NCBI RefSeq assembly: GCF_003217515.1
Contig: NZ_QJSX01000012.1
Location: forward strand, 62,001 to 126,000
DNA length: 64,000 nt
Direction of reading: 5' to 3'
DNA from: Deinococcus yavapaiensis KR-236
GTDB taxonomy: Bacteria; Deinococcota; Deinococci; Deinococcales; Deinococcaceae
Shown here: in pieces, positions 39,495-48,210 of the stretch
How the letters are laid out: every line of letters starts with the position of its first letter
Numbering within the stretch: the stretch's first letter is position 1
Position numbers and translations under genes: made by a program
Notes under the pieces: generated by a model
What the model saw: only the letters and a program-made list of their open reading frames with translations
Database searches by the model: none
Told to the model about the DNA's origin: nothing

Positions 39495-41369
39495 ATGGCT
39501 TGGTACTCGTCGACCGACAACCCCGTGAATCGACCGCCTCTGCCGCCTTCTTGGCCCGAATCCGTGGCCCGCGGCGTCGAGGCGCTCGATGTGATCGCGC
39601 GCACGCTCCTCGACGACGTCGAACGGCTCGGGCGACCGTGCGTCGTCGCTCTCGACGGGTACAAAGGCACCGACTTCGACTTTCCGGTGCGTGAACTCAC
39701 CCGGGTCATCGAAGCGACCGGCGTGTCCGTCGTCGCCTTGGACGTCACGGGCGTCTACCGTTCCCCGGAGGCGCTCGACGCCTTGATCGCGCCGTTCCTG
39801 ACCGACGACCCCAGCTTCGGCCGCGTCTTCCCCGGCGACTTGGCCGACTTGACTGACGCCCACGCGGTCGAACGCACGACCGCGTACTTGCGTGGAGTGC
39901 GCGCCGACGTCGGGCGCCGCAGAATCGTCGTGTGCTTCGGAATCGGCGCGGCCCTGCCCGCGTGGCGAGATGAGCTCGACCGCGTGGCGTACCTCGACCT
40001 CACCCGCGAAGAGCTCATCGTTCGAGACGAGCGCGGCGAGACCCGGCCGATCGGACGCAACACGCCCGGCTCGACGTTTTGGAAGCGAAGCTACTACGTC
40101 GAGTATCCGGCGCTGAATCGCCACAAGAAGCGGGTGCTGAGCGCCTTCGACTGGTATCTCGACGCTTGCCGCGCCCACGACCCCCTCCTGGTGCCCGCCG
40201 AAGCGTATCGCTCGCTCATGACGGCGTTGACGGGCATGCCCTTCGTCTGCAAGGTGTTCTACATGCCGGGCACCTTCGGCGGCACGGAGTTCGGGCCGCG
40301 CTTCGGTGTGAACGGCTTGCCGAACACCAGCTGGGATTACGAGATCAGCGTCGGCGACTCGCACCTGCTCGTGGCGGCGGGCGACGAGGTGCTGCAGCTT
40401 CCCTTCCACAACGTGCTGTACGCCGAGCCGCTTCGCCTCGTGGGAGCGTACTCGCACGAGACGTACCCCGACCACTTTCCGCTGGCCGTCTACATGCAAG
40501 ACGGGTACTTTCCCCCGGAAAGCGACGCGGACTTCAAGCGGACGCACATGCCGCACCATCTGCATCCTGACACCGCGTATTGCCGAGAGCACTTCCACGA
40601 GCCGCTCGGACGCTACGAGACGTACTACATCGTGCGCGCCGATCCGGGCGCGGTCACCATGCACGGCTTTCGTGACGAAGCCGACATCGAGCAGTACGTG
40701 CGCGAAGTCGTGCGGTCCGCCGAGACGGGAGAGGAGTTCGATTGGCGCCGCTTCGTGTACGAACACCCGAGTTCGACCGGAGAGTTGCATCAATTGCCGC
40801 CCGGCACGGTGCACGGCACGGGCGGGCGGCAAATCATCTTGGAGATCGACACGAATCCCAGCCGCGAAAGCACCGAGTACTCGTTCTACCTCTACGATTA
40901 CGTGCGCCCGAACTTCAACTACCGCGCCAACGACATGACGGGCCCGCCCGCGAAGTTGCAGCTTCGCCACGGCTTGGCGACGCTGCGGCGCAACCGAAAG
41001 CAGGACGTCATGAGGGCGTTGCGCGCTCCACCGAGCGTCGTGCGCGAAGGAGAAGGGTGGCGCGAGGTGTCCTTTCCGATGTACTCGAGCATGCCGTACC
41101 AAGTGAACCGCTTCGAGTTCACGCGGCAAATCGAGGATCGCACGAACGACTTCTTCCATTGCCTGGCCCTCACGAAAGGAACGCGCGTGCGAATACGCTC
41201 GAAGCCCGACGCCACGCGAAGCTTCACGCTGGAGTTTTGCGACAACGTCGTGGTTCCGGCTGCGTTCGGCGAGTACGTGTGCGAGAACCTCGCGGACGGC
41301 GAGTGCGAGGTCGTCAAAGCCTTTCTGCGAACGGACTTTCACGAGCCGCCGCCCGAGGAGGACTGGTAA
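39495..41369 (+). CDS. Class I phosphomannose-isomerase-like cupin protein with a kinase-like N-terminal domain
   Basis: 624 residues. About 45-185 resembles a uridine-kinase-like domain, but the P-loop is degenerate: VVALDGYKGTDFDF where GxxGSGKS would be expected. From about 200 follows a cupin region like long class I mannose-6-phosphate isomerases, with THMPHHLHPDTAYCREHFHEPLG, the segment ELHQLPPGTVHGTGGRQIILEID that supplies metal and substrate residues, and a C-terminal beta domain. It would interconvert a sugar phosphate; the sugar is not certain. Its start is discussed under the upstream 22-residue ORF. It precedes an RpiR regulator and amino-sugar genes. Confidence 0.75.
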   Translation: MAWYSSTDNPVNRPPLPPSWPESVARGVEALDVIARTLLDDVERLGRPCVVALDGYKGTDFDFPVRELTRVIEATGVSVVALDVTGVYRSPEALDALIAPFLTDDPSFGRVFPGDLADLTDAHAVERTTAYLRGVRADVGRRRIVVCFGIGAALPAWRDELDRVAYLDLTREELIVRDERGETRPIGRNTPGSTFWKRSYYVEYPALNRHKKRVLSAFDWYLDACRAHDPLLVPAEAYRSLMTALTGMPFVCKVFYMPGTFGGTEFGPRFGVNGLPNTSWDYEISVGDSHLLVAAGDEVLQLPFHNVLYAEPLRLVGAYSHETYPDHFPLAVYMQDGYFPPESDADFKRTHMPHHLHPDTAYCREHFHEPLGRYETYYIVRADPGAVTMHGFRDEADIEQYVREVVRSAETGEEFDWRRFVYEHPSSTGELHQLPPGTVHGTGGRQIILEIDTNPSRESTEYSFYLYDYVRPNFNYRANDMTGPPAKLQLRHGLATLRRNRKQDVMRALRAPPSVVREGEGWREVSFPMYSSMPYQVNRFEFTRQIEDRTNDFFHCLALTKGTRVRIRSKPDATRSFTLEFCDNVVVPAAFGEYVCENLADGECEVVKAFLRTDFHEPPPEEDW

Positions 41370-41399
41370 GCAGCGAGCATCTTCCCGCTTTGGTAATCG

Positions 41400-41441
41400 T
41401 TTTCAGGCTTTTACACTTTGACAAAAGTAATTTTCAGGCTT
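41400..41441. repeat. Direct repeat pair TTTTCAGGCTT in the rpiR promoter
   Basis: The 11-mer TTTTCAGGCTT occurs at 41400-41410 and 41431-41441, exactly 31 bp (about three helical turns) apart. The second copy covers the end of the spacer and the first base of the -10 box. A dyad (ACTTT, 4 bases, AAAGT) at 41415-41428 overlaps the -35. Confidence 0.55.
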
Positions 41442-41446
41442 AAGCT
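41418..41446 (+). promoter_or_regulatory. Promoter of the rpiR-SIS-GH3 operon
   Basis: A perfect -35 TTGACA (41418-41423), 17-bp spacer, and -10 TAAGCT (41441-41446). Transcription would start near 41453, about 42 nt before the TTG start. The flanking repeats suggest autoregulation by the RpiR protein. Confidence 0.65.
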
Positions 41447-41494
41447 TCGATCACGACCGAAGCCGCACGTTCCCACGGCGTCCACGAGGTTCCC

Positions 41495-42355
41495 TTGACG
41501 ACCGAACCGACTTTGCCAAGCCTGCCCAACGGCGCCATGGGACGCCTCAAAGCCCAGCGCGACTTTTTGTCGCCGAGCCTTCGGCGCGTCGCCGACCACA
41601 TCCTCGTCGACGCCGACAAGGTCATTTACCAGACCATCACCGAACTCGCCGCCAACGCGGGCGTCGGTGAGGCGACCATCACCCGCTTGTGCCGAAAAAT
41701 CGGCTTCGCGGGCTTCCACGCCTTCAAAATCGCCCTCACGACCGACGTCGCGCACGCCACGCCGCGAGACGCGCCGAGCGGTGACGGCATTCTCGACCTC
41801 GCCACGAGCGCCGTGCGGCACGCGACGCTCGCGCTGGAGGAAACGCGGCGTATCCTCAACTTCGAAGTGCTCGAACGCGTCGTCGACGCCATCGTGCGGG
41901 CGCCACGCGTCGACGTCACCGGGCAAGGCAACAGCGCCTTCGCCGCGCAGTTCTTCGCGCACAAACTCATGCGTCTCGGCATCGCGGCGGTCGCCCACCC
42001 CGATCCGCACATCGCCGTCGTCAGCGCCGCCACCTTGCCGCCGAGCGGCGTCCTGATCGGCATGACTCGCTCGGGCAGCACGATCGACACCATCCAAACC
42101 CTCAAGGTCGCCGCTCGAAGCGGCGTCTACACCGTCGCCATCACGAACCGCGCCAGCTCACCCGTCACGCAGCACGCCGCCGACATCCTCTACACCGTCA
42201 GCCCCGAGGGACCGCTCGCCGGAGGCGCCTTGTCGAGCATCGGCAGCCAACTGCTCGTCGTGGAAGTGCTGTACCTCTCCGTCGCCGCCCGCACGACGGG
42301 CGCCCACGACGCCATTCGCAAGACGGCCGAGTCCATCGCCGAAAAGAAGTACTGA
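41495..42355 (+). CDS. RpiR/MurR-family transcriptional regulator
   Basis: 286 residues from the TTG at 41495 (GAGGT 5 nt upstream; an ATG at 41537 is the alternative). The N-terminal helix-turn-helix is FLSPSLRRVADHILVDADKV ... ELAANAGVGEATITRLCRKIGFAGFHAFKIAL. A C-terminal SIS domain (about 130-265: VDVTGQGNSAFAAQFFAHKL, LIGMTRSGSTIDTIQTLKVA) binds a sugar phosphate effector. It is the first gene of the operon with the SIS isomerase and hexosaminidase and probably represses or activates it in response to an amino-sugar phosphate. The promoter repeats are likely its operator. Confidence 0.85.
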   Translation: MTTEPTLPSLPNGAMGRLKAQRDFLSPSLRRVADHILVDADKVIYQTITELAANAGVGEATITRLCRKIGFAGFHAFKIALTTDVAHATPRDAPSGDGILDLATSAVRHATLALEETRRILNFEVLERVVDAIVRAPRVDVTGQGNSAFAAQFFAHKLMRLGIAAVAHPDPHIAVVSAATLPPSGVLIGMTRSGSTIDTIQTLKVAARSGVYTVAITNRASSPVTQHAADILYTVSPEGPLAGGALSSIGSQLLVVEVLYLSVAARTTGAHDAIRKTAESIAEKKY

Positions 42356-42391
42356 GCCTCCCGACCTCGACCAAGCTCGAAAGGAGCCCGC

Positions 42392-43435
42392 ATGTCAAAC
42401 CCCGATCCTTGGATGCTGCGAGAAGCCCGCGAGATTCCCGACGTGACCGCTCGACAGCTCGAACGGCAAGAAGCGGTGATTCAGCGCCTCGCCGACATCG
42501 TGCGCGAGCGGTCGCCGCGGTTCGTCGTGACGATCGCGCGAGGCGCGAGCGACCACGCGGCGACCTTTCTCAAGTACTCCATCGAGACGCACCTCGGACT
42601 TCCCGTGTCGGCCGCCGCGCCGTCCGTGACGACCGTGTACCGCCGCGCCTTGAAGCTCGACGGCGCCCTCGTGATCGCCGTGTCTCAATCGGGCGCTTCG
42701 CCGGACGTCGTGGAACCCTTACAAGCCGCGCGTCACGCGGGCGCGACGACCCTCGCGATCGTCAACGTCGAGGACTCGCCGCTCGCGCGGGCCGCCGAGT
42801 TCGTCTTGCCGATGTACGCCGCCGAGGAGCGCGCGGTGACGGCGACGAAAAGTTACGTCGCGAGCCTCACGGCGGGCTTGAACTTGCTGTCGCACCTTCA
42901 ACCCGACGCGTCGCTGCGCGGCGCCTTGACGCGCCTGCCGGACGTGTTGCGCGACGCCCTCGCCCTCGAAGAGCACGCCCGCGACCGCGCCGAACGCTAC
43001 CGATTCGCGACCTCCATGATGATCCTCGCGCGCGGCCTGCACTTCGGCGTGGCCCTCGAAAGCGCGCTGAAGCTCAAGGAGACGAGCGGCGTGCTCGCCG
43101 AAGCCTACTCCAGCGCGGAGTTCGCCCACGGCCCCACGCGGGTCATCGAGGCGGGCTTTCCCGTCGTCGCCTTTCAATCGCGCGACGCCGCCGCGCCCCT
43201 CACGCTCGCCGCGTACGAGCAATTGATCGAGAAGGGCGCCGAACTCCTGCTGATCGGCGACGACGTGCCCTTGCCGAGCCCCGTGCGCCTCGTCACCCCG
43301 CCGAGCGGTCATCCGCTCACCGATCCGTTGGCGTCGGTGCTGGCCTTGTACTTCTTCGCGGCGCACCTCGCGCTCGCCCGAGGCCTCGACCCCGACTCGC
43401 CGCCCTCGCTGCAGAAAGTCACGCTGACGAGATGA
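42392..43435 (+). CDS. SIS-domain sugar-phosphate isomerase/deaminase (GlmS C-terminal-like)
   Basis: 347 residues with two SIS modules, like the isomerase half of glucosamine-6-phosphate synthase or AgaS/NagB-II deaminases: VTIARGASDHAATFLKYSIE, VIAVSQSGASPDVVEPLQAA, the serine-rich phosphate loop TATKSYVASL and the late LALKLKETSGVLAEAYSSAEFAHGP-type block with the catalytic Glu and lysines. The glutamine amidotransferase half is absent, so a degradative deaminase or isomerase role is more likely. AAAGGAG precedes the ATG. It sits between rpiR and the GH3 gene, and its stop overlaps the latter (ATGA). Confidence 0.85.
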   Translation: MSNPDPWMLREAREIPDVTARQLERQEAVIQRLADIVRERSPRFVVTIARGASDHAATFLKYSIETHLGLPVSAAAPSVTTVYRRALKLDGALVIAVSQSGASPDVVEPLQAARHAGATTLAIVNVEDSPLARAAEFVLPMYAAEERAVTATKSYVASLTAGLNLLSHLQPDASLRGALTRLPDVLRDALALEEHARDRAERYRFATSMMILARGLHFGVALESALKLKETSGVLAEAYSSAEFAHGPTRVIEAGFPVVAFQSRDAAAPLTLAAYEQLIEKGAELLLIGDDVPLPSPVRLVTPPSGHPLTDPLASVLALYFFAAHLALARGLDPDSPPSLQKVTLTR

Positions 43436-44970
43436 CCGACGTCGCCCAGCTCACCCGCTTGCTCGTCGCCGACTTGCCCGGCCCGACGCTCGACGACACT
43501 TGGCGACGCCACTTCGAAACGCACCGCTTCGGCGGCGTGTGCCTGTTCCGGCGCAACATCGCGTCGCCCGCACAACTTCACCGCCTCGTGACCGACATCC
43601 GCGAAGTGCTCGGCGAGGACGCCTTGATCGCGGTCGATCAGGAAGGCGGCGCGGTCCTGCGTCTCCTCGAAGGGCCTCTCGTGCCCGCCGCGATGGCGAT
43701 CGGCGCGGTCGGCGACGACGCCCTCAGCTTCGAGCTCGGCGCGGTCGCCGCGCGCGGCTTGCTCGCGTACGGCATCAATTGGAACTACGCGCCCGTCCTC
43801 GACGTGAACAACAACCCGCTCAACCCCGTCATCGGCGAGCGGTCCTTCGGCGAGGACCCGGCGGCCGTCGCGCGCCTCGGCGTGGCGTGGGCGCTCGGAT
43901 CGGAGTCGGCGGGCGTGCTGAGCGCCGTGAAGCACTTCCCGGGGCACGGTGACACGAGCGTCGACAGCCACCTCGATCTGCCCGTCGTGCGCAAGAGCGC
44001 CGCCGAACTCGAAGCGTGCGAGTGGCGACCGTTTCGCGAGGCGGTTCGCTCGAACGTCGGCTCGTTCATGACGGCGCACATCCTCTACCCGGACCTCGAT
44101 CCCGAACACCCCGCGACGCTGTCACCGACGATCCTCACGCGCTTGCTGCGCGACGAGTGGAAATACGACGGCCTCGTCGTGACGGACGCGACGGACATGC
44201 GCGCCATCGCCGAGCGTCACCCGAACGGCGAAGGCGCCGCCCTCGCCCTCGTCGCCGGGGCGGACATGGTCCTCGCGTGCACGCACGGCGACCTCGACGC
44301 GCAAGTGCGGCAAGTGGACGCCGTGCACCGCGCCGCGCGAGACGGCCGCTTGACGCCCGAGCGTACGGCGAGCGCCTTGCGCCGCGTGCGAGCAGCGACG
44401 GCGCGCTTTCCGGGCACGCCCAAACCGTACGACGCCGAACGGCGAATTCGCGACGAGGCCCTCGCGAGCGAGGCGGCACGGCGCGCGATCACGGCGGTAG
44501 GTTCCGTGAAGGGCCCTCGACCGGACGACCGCGTCCTGCTGGTCGTTCCCGGCGAATCGGGCGTCGGGGGACCGTACGGCGACAGCCTGCGCGGCACCGA
44601 CCTCGCCGATACGTTGCGCGTCGCCTTTCCGCGCCTCCAAACCGTCCTGTACGACGCCGAGCGGCCCGAGGCGGCGCACGAGGACATAAGGCGGGCCGAG
44701 TGCGACTTCACGCTGTTCGCGACGACGTCACGCTGGAAATTGAGCGACGCCGAGCTCACCCTCGCCAAGCTCACGGCTTCGCTCGGCGTGCCCACCTTGC
44801 ACCTCGCGCTGTGGAATCCGTACCACGTCGCGGTCCTGCCCCTTCCGGCGCTCGTCACGTACGGCTTTCGCGACAACGCCCTCGTCGCCTTGCGAAACGT
44901 GCTGCTCGGTACGCCCGCCTCGGGCCGCCTGCCCGTCACCCTCCCGGCGACGCCCAGCCCCGCGCGATGA
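43432..44970 (+). CDS. GH3 beta-N-acetylhexosaminidase (NagZ-like)
   Basis: 512 residues, no signal peptide. The catalytic barrel carries the NagZ signature KHFPGHGDTSVDSH (167-180, with the His-Asp pair used as acid/base in this branch) and the probable nucleophile D252 in LVVTDATDMRAI. A second alpha/beta domain of about 160 residues follows, longer than the single-domain NagZ of Gram-negatives and like Bacillus NagZ. It removes N-acetylglucosamine from muropeptides or chitin fragments. The ATG overlaps the SIS gene stop. With the upstream genes it forms a small amino-sugar recycling operon. Confidence 0.85.
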   Translation: MTDVAQLTRLLVADLPGPTLDDTWRRHFETHRFGGVCLFRRNIASPAQLHRLVTDIREVLGEDALIAVDQEGGAVLRLLEGPLVPAAMAIGAVGDDALSFELGAVAARGLLAYGINWNYAPVLDVNNNPLNPVIGERSFGEDPAAVARLGVAWALGSESAGVLSAVKHFPGHGDTSVDSHLDLPVVRKSAAELEACEWRPFREAVRSNVGSFMTAHILYPDLDPEHPATLSPTILTRLLRDEWKYDGLVVTDATDMRAIAERHPNGEGAALALVAGADMVLACTHGDLDAQVRQVDAVHRAARDGRLTPERTASALRRVRAATARFPGTPKPYDAERRIRDEALASEAARRAITAVGSVKGPRPDDRVLLVVPGESGVGGPYGDSLRGTDLADTLRVAFPRLQTVLYDAERPEAAHEDIRRAECDFTLFATTSRWKLSDAELTLAKLTASLGVPTLHLALWNPYHVAVLPLPALVTYGFRDNALVALRNVLLGTPASGRLPVTLPATPSPAR

Positions 44971-45066
44971 ACGAAACGGCCGCGGGCGCAGGAGAAGCGC
45001 GCCGCTTCCGAACTTCCCGACCTCGATCGACGTGCTCGCCTGGCACGAAGCCAATCACGAAGCCGA

Positions 45067-45555
45067 TCACTCGGCCGGGCGGCACACGTCGCTCACGGCG
45101 GCGCCCGTGACGCGCACGACTTCTCGAGGCGTCAAGCGCAGCAACCACTCGGCGCTTCCTCCTCCTCCGACGAGTTCGTCTCGGTCGAGCAGCGAGGCGT
45201 CCAGCACCACCCGCAAGCCCGCCGGATGTCCGACGGGCGGCACGCCCCCGGCAGGGTAGCCCGTCGCTTCGAGCACCTGCGAAGCCGAACCCAACTTCAA
45301 CTTCGAGGCGCCCACGAAGCGCGCGACCTTCTCGACGTCCACGCGGCGGTCGCCGGGCGCGATCACGAGGACGCTCGCGCCGTCGTTCGTCACGAGCAGC
45401 ACCGACTTCACGATGCGGTCGACCGACACGCCGAGCGCCCGCGCCGCCTCCGAGACGGTCGGCGTCGGTACGCCCGGCTTGACGAGGGTGCCCGCCACGC
45501 CGTGATCGAGCAGGAAGGCGGCGAGGCGATCCACGGCGGTGTCGCTCGGTGTCAC
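45067..45555 (-). CDS. YbaK/EbsC-family aminoacyl-tRNA deacylase
   Basis: 162 residues from the GTG at 45555, which overlaps the stop of the molybdopterin hydroxylase (GTGA). The YbaK/ProX fold is seen in VSEAARALGVSVDRIVKSVLLV with the conserved Lys, SVLVIAPGDRRVDVEKVARFVGA and the GYPAGGVPPVGHPAGLRVVLDASLL signature that lines the active site. Members hydrolyse mischarged Cys- or Ala-tRNA(Pro). It is co-translated with a functionally unrelated gene, which is odd. Confidence 0.85.
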   Translation of the reverse strand: MTPSDTAVDRLAAFLLDHGVAGTLVKPGVPTPTVSEAARALGVSVDRIVKSVLLVTNDGASVLVIAPGDRRVDVEKVARFVGASKLKLGSASQVLEATGYPAGGVPPVGHPAGLRVVLDASLLDRDELVGGGGSAEWLLRLTPREVVRVTGAAVSDVCRPAE

Positions 45556-47813
45556 TCGCCTTGCACCTCGCGCATGAGACGCCACAACGCCTCGGAGGTG
45601 ATCGGCAACTCCGTGACGCGAACGCCGACCGCGTCACGCACGGCGTTCGCGACGGCCGCCGCTCCACCCGTGATGGGCGGCTCGCCGACGATGCGCGCCC
45701 CGAACGGTCCGTGCTCCGACGGACGCTCCACCATCACCGCTTCCAGCGGCGGCAAGTCCGCCGCTCTCGGAAAGACGTAGCCCAAGAAGTTCGGGTTGGC
45801 GGGCGCGCCACTTTCGAAGTGCAACCCCTCGTACAACCCGATGCCGAGCGCCTGCGCGGTCCCGCCGTGCACTTGCCCTTCCACGAGCAGCGGATTGAGC
45901 GCGAAGCCGACGTCTTGAATCGTCACGGCATCGAGCGGCGTGACGACGCCGGTATCCGGATCGACGCGAACACGCACGAGGTGCGCCGTGAATCCCGGCG
46001 CGCCGCCCTTGAGAGACGCGCGTCCCTCGGCCACGACGGGTCCCGGACCGCCCGGCATGCGCTCGCCGAGCCGCGCGAGCTGCCCGAAGGTCACCTCACG
46101 CGACGGCACGCCCTTCACGCGCGCGCGCCCTTCGACGAGTTCGACGTCGTCACGGTGTGCCTCGAGGTGAGCGGCGGCGAGATCGCGCAGTTGCTCGCGC
46201 ACCTGCCGACTCGCGTCGAGCACGGCGCCGCCGAGGCTGATCGTGACTTGCGAGCCGCCCGAGTTCGGCGCGTACGGACCGCTATCGGTCGTGCCCTGCA
46301 CGATCTCGATGTTGTCGGGGTCGAGGCCGAGCGTCTCTGCGACGATCAACACCATAGAGCTGTGCACCCCGCTGATATCGACGCTGCCGACGTGCAAACG
46401 CACCGTGCCGTCCGAATCGACGCGGCACACCGCTCCCGCGGGCGAGAAGCCGCCCGGCCACCCGCCCACGGCGAGCCCCACGCCTTCGTTCGGCACGTCG
46501 CCGCGCGCTTGCCACAAGGGATGCTCACGCGCCCGCTCCAAGCAAGCCTTGAGGCCGATGTCGGGCCAAGGCCGTCCCGTCCCCGTGAGGTCGCCGCCCT
46601 CGACGGCGTTCATCAAGCGAAACTCCAACGGATCGATTTCCAGGGCGCGCGCGAGCTCGTCCACGCTCGACTCGAGCGCGAACAGGGCTTGCGGCACGCC
46701 CGGCGCGCGGTATGCTCCGACGGGCGCACGGTTCGTGAGAAGCTCCACCGTCTCGACACGCACGTGCTCGCAGCGGTACATTCCGCCCGCGATCGTCGCG
46801 ATGATGCCCGCGTGCCCCATGCGGAACACGCCGTTCTCGATGGTGGCCCGCACGTCGAGTCCCACGATGCGCCCACGCTCGTCCGCGCCGATGCGCACGC
46901 GAATGCTCGTCTCGGGCGTCGGCGTGGTCGTCAGCATGTCCTCGCTGCGCGTCAACACCAAACGCACGGGCCGCGCGAGGTGCAGCGCGACCGCCGTGAC
47001 GAGCGAGTCGAGAATGCCGTACTTCGCGCCGAATCCGCCGCCGACCGTCATCGGAACGACGTGCACGTCACGCTCGCGAAGTCCCAGGGCGTTCGCCACC
47101 TCGGACCGCACCGCGTACTGTCCTTGCGTGCTCGTGTAGACCGTCACTTCGCCCGCCCGCACGCCGGGTTGCGCGACGACCGCGTGCGGCTCCAAGTACG
47201 CCTGGTGCACGCGCGCGTTGAGGTACGTGCGGTCGATCACGACGCGCGCTCCTTGCAGGGCGGCGTCCACGTCGCCTCTTTGGAACACGCGGCGCTCGTC
47301 GACGTTCGAGGGCGCCGCCGCCTGCGCGGTCGACGCCTCGGCGCCGTGCAGACTCGCTTGGCTCGTGCTCGCGCTCGGCGTGCCGTGCGGCCAGACGTGC
47401 GTCTCGTCCGCTTCGGCCTGCGCCGCGTCATCGACGCTGTCGAGCGCCTCGTAGTCCACGTCGAGCAGACTCGCGCCGTCCGATGCCGCCGCCTCCGTGT
47501 TTGCCACGACGACCGCCACGGGTTGTCCCGCGAAGACGACTTCACCTTCGGCGAGCAGCAAGCTCGGCCGAGAATAGGCGACGTGCCCGCCGTTCAACTC
47601 ACGTCCCGTCAAAACGGCGACGACGCCGGACACCCCCAGGGCTGCTTCCACGTCGATGCCTCGAATGCGCGCGTGCGGGTAAGGAGACAGGACGACACGG
47701 GCGTGCAGCAAGCCCGGCAACGTCAAGTCGGCGGTGTAGCGAGCTTGGCCCGTTATCTTCTCGGGCCCTTCGATCAATTTGCGGCGTTTGCCGAGATGGG
47801 TCGTGCCGGTCAC
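45552..47813 (-). CDS. Xanthine dehydrogenase-family molybdopterin-binding subunit (orphan large subunit)
   Basis: 753 residues of the CoxL/XdhA/aldehyde oxidoreductase large subunit. An N-terminal a/b-hammerhead domain (KITGQARYTADLTLPGLLHARVVLSPYPHARI) is followed by Moco-binding domains: TVGGGFGAKYG, GAYRAPGVPQALFALES, a glycine-rich SGGSQVTISLGGAVLDASRQV and the catalytic-Glu region TGGAAAVANAVRDAVG. These enzymes hydroxylate purines or aldehydes. The FAD and 2Fe-2S subunits that normally accompany it are not next to it here. The GTG start has GAGGAGG 5 nt upstream, and a TG-TAAGAT extended -10 lies further up. Confidence 0.85.
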   Translation of the reverse strand: MTGTTHLGKRRKLIEGPEKITGQARYTADLTLPGLLHARVVLSPYPHARIRGIDVEAALGVSGVVAVLTGRELNGGHVAYSRPSLLLAEGEVVFAGQPVAVVVANTEAAASDGASLLDVDYEALDSVDDAAQAEADETHVWPHGTPSASTSQASLHGAEASTAQAAAPSNVDERRVFQRGDVDAALQGARVVIDRTYLNARVHQAYLEPHAVVAQPGVRAGEVTVYTSTQGQYAVRSEVANALGLRERDVHVVPMTVGGGFGAKYGILDSLVTAVALHLARPVRLVLTRSEDMLTTTPTPETSIRVRIGADERGRIVGLDVRATIENGVFRMGHAGIIATIAGGMYRCEHVRVETVELLTNRAPVGAYRAPGVPQALFALESSVDELARALEIDPLEFRLMNAVEGGDLTGTGRPWPDIGLKACLERAREHPLWQARGDVPNEGVGLAVGGWPGGFSPAGAVCRVDSDGTVRLHVGSVDISGVHSSMVLIVAETLGLDPDNIEIVQGTTDSGPYAPNSGGSQVTISLGGAVLDASRQVREQLRDLAAAHLEAHRDDVELVEGRARVKGVPSREVTFGQLARLGERMPGGPGPVVAEGRASLKGGAPGFTAHLVRVRVDPDTGVVTPLDAVTIQDVGFALNPLLVEGQVHGGTAQALGIGLYEGLHFESGAPANPNFLGYVFPRAADLPPLEAVMVERPSEHGPFGARIVGEPPITGGAAAVANAVRDAVGVRVTELPITSEALWRLMREVQGE

Positions 47814-47852
47814 GTGAACCTCCTCAAGTTGGGTGCTTCCGAATCTTACAGG

Positions 47853-48065
47853 TTAGTCCGCCACAAGAAGCAAAGTCGGTCGTTCGAACGACCGCGCGAC
47901 CCGAGCGCGCAGCTGGGAAAGCGCCGCGCTGAGCGGTCCGCCGAGTTCCACGGACGCAAGCGGCTCGAAGTGGTACCGGAATCGACGGCCTCGGTCCTTG
48001 CCCTTCCCGGTGACAAAGTGCTCGAAGGCGCCGCGAACCTCGTTCGGCACCACGCCCAGGTACAC
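47853..48065 (-). CDS. Small hypothetical protein, possibly frame-shifted at its start
   Basis: 70 residues from a GTG, opening YLGVVPNEVRGAFEHFVTGK and ending with ERPTLLLVAD. Codon use is typical of the window, but the start has no ribosome-binding site. In another frame just upstream, an ATG at 48130 gives MTETTVKSKSGVPSGRN and reaches the same point; dropping the extra TG in ATGTGTAC near 48062-48067 would join both into one protein of about 92 residues. It may be a frame-shifted gene. The family is unknown. Confidence 0.35.
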   Translation of the reverse strand: MYLGVVPNEVRGAFEHFVTGKGKDRGRRFRYHFEPLASVELGGPLSAALSQLRARVARSFERPTLLLVAD

Positions 48066-48210
48066 ATGCCACCGCCGAGGTTTCGCCCGCTCGGAACGCC
48101 TGACTTGGACTTGACAGTCGTTTCGGTCATGGCCAGTCGAAGTGGAGCGCGGCGCTTCGACCCGTCCTCGGCGCGTTTTCGCCGCCTCCACGACCCGTTC
48201 GCGGCAAGGA

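Noticed and set aside
44967..45110. 47-codon ORF overlapping the GH3 stop (ATGA)
   Set aside because: Its R/T/P-rich product resembles a shifted frame, has no ribosome-binding site and runs antisense into the YbaK gene.
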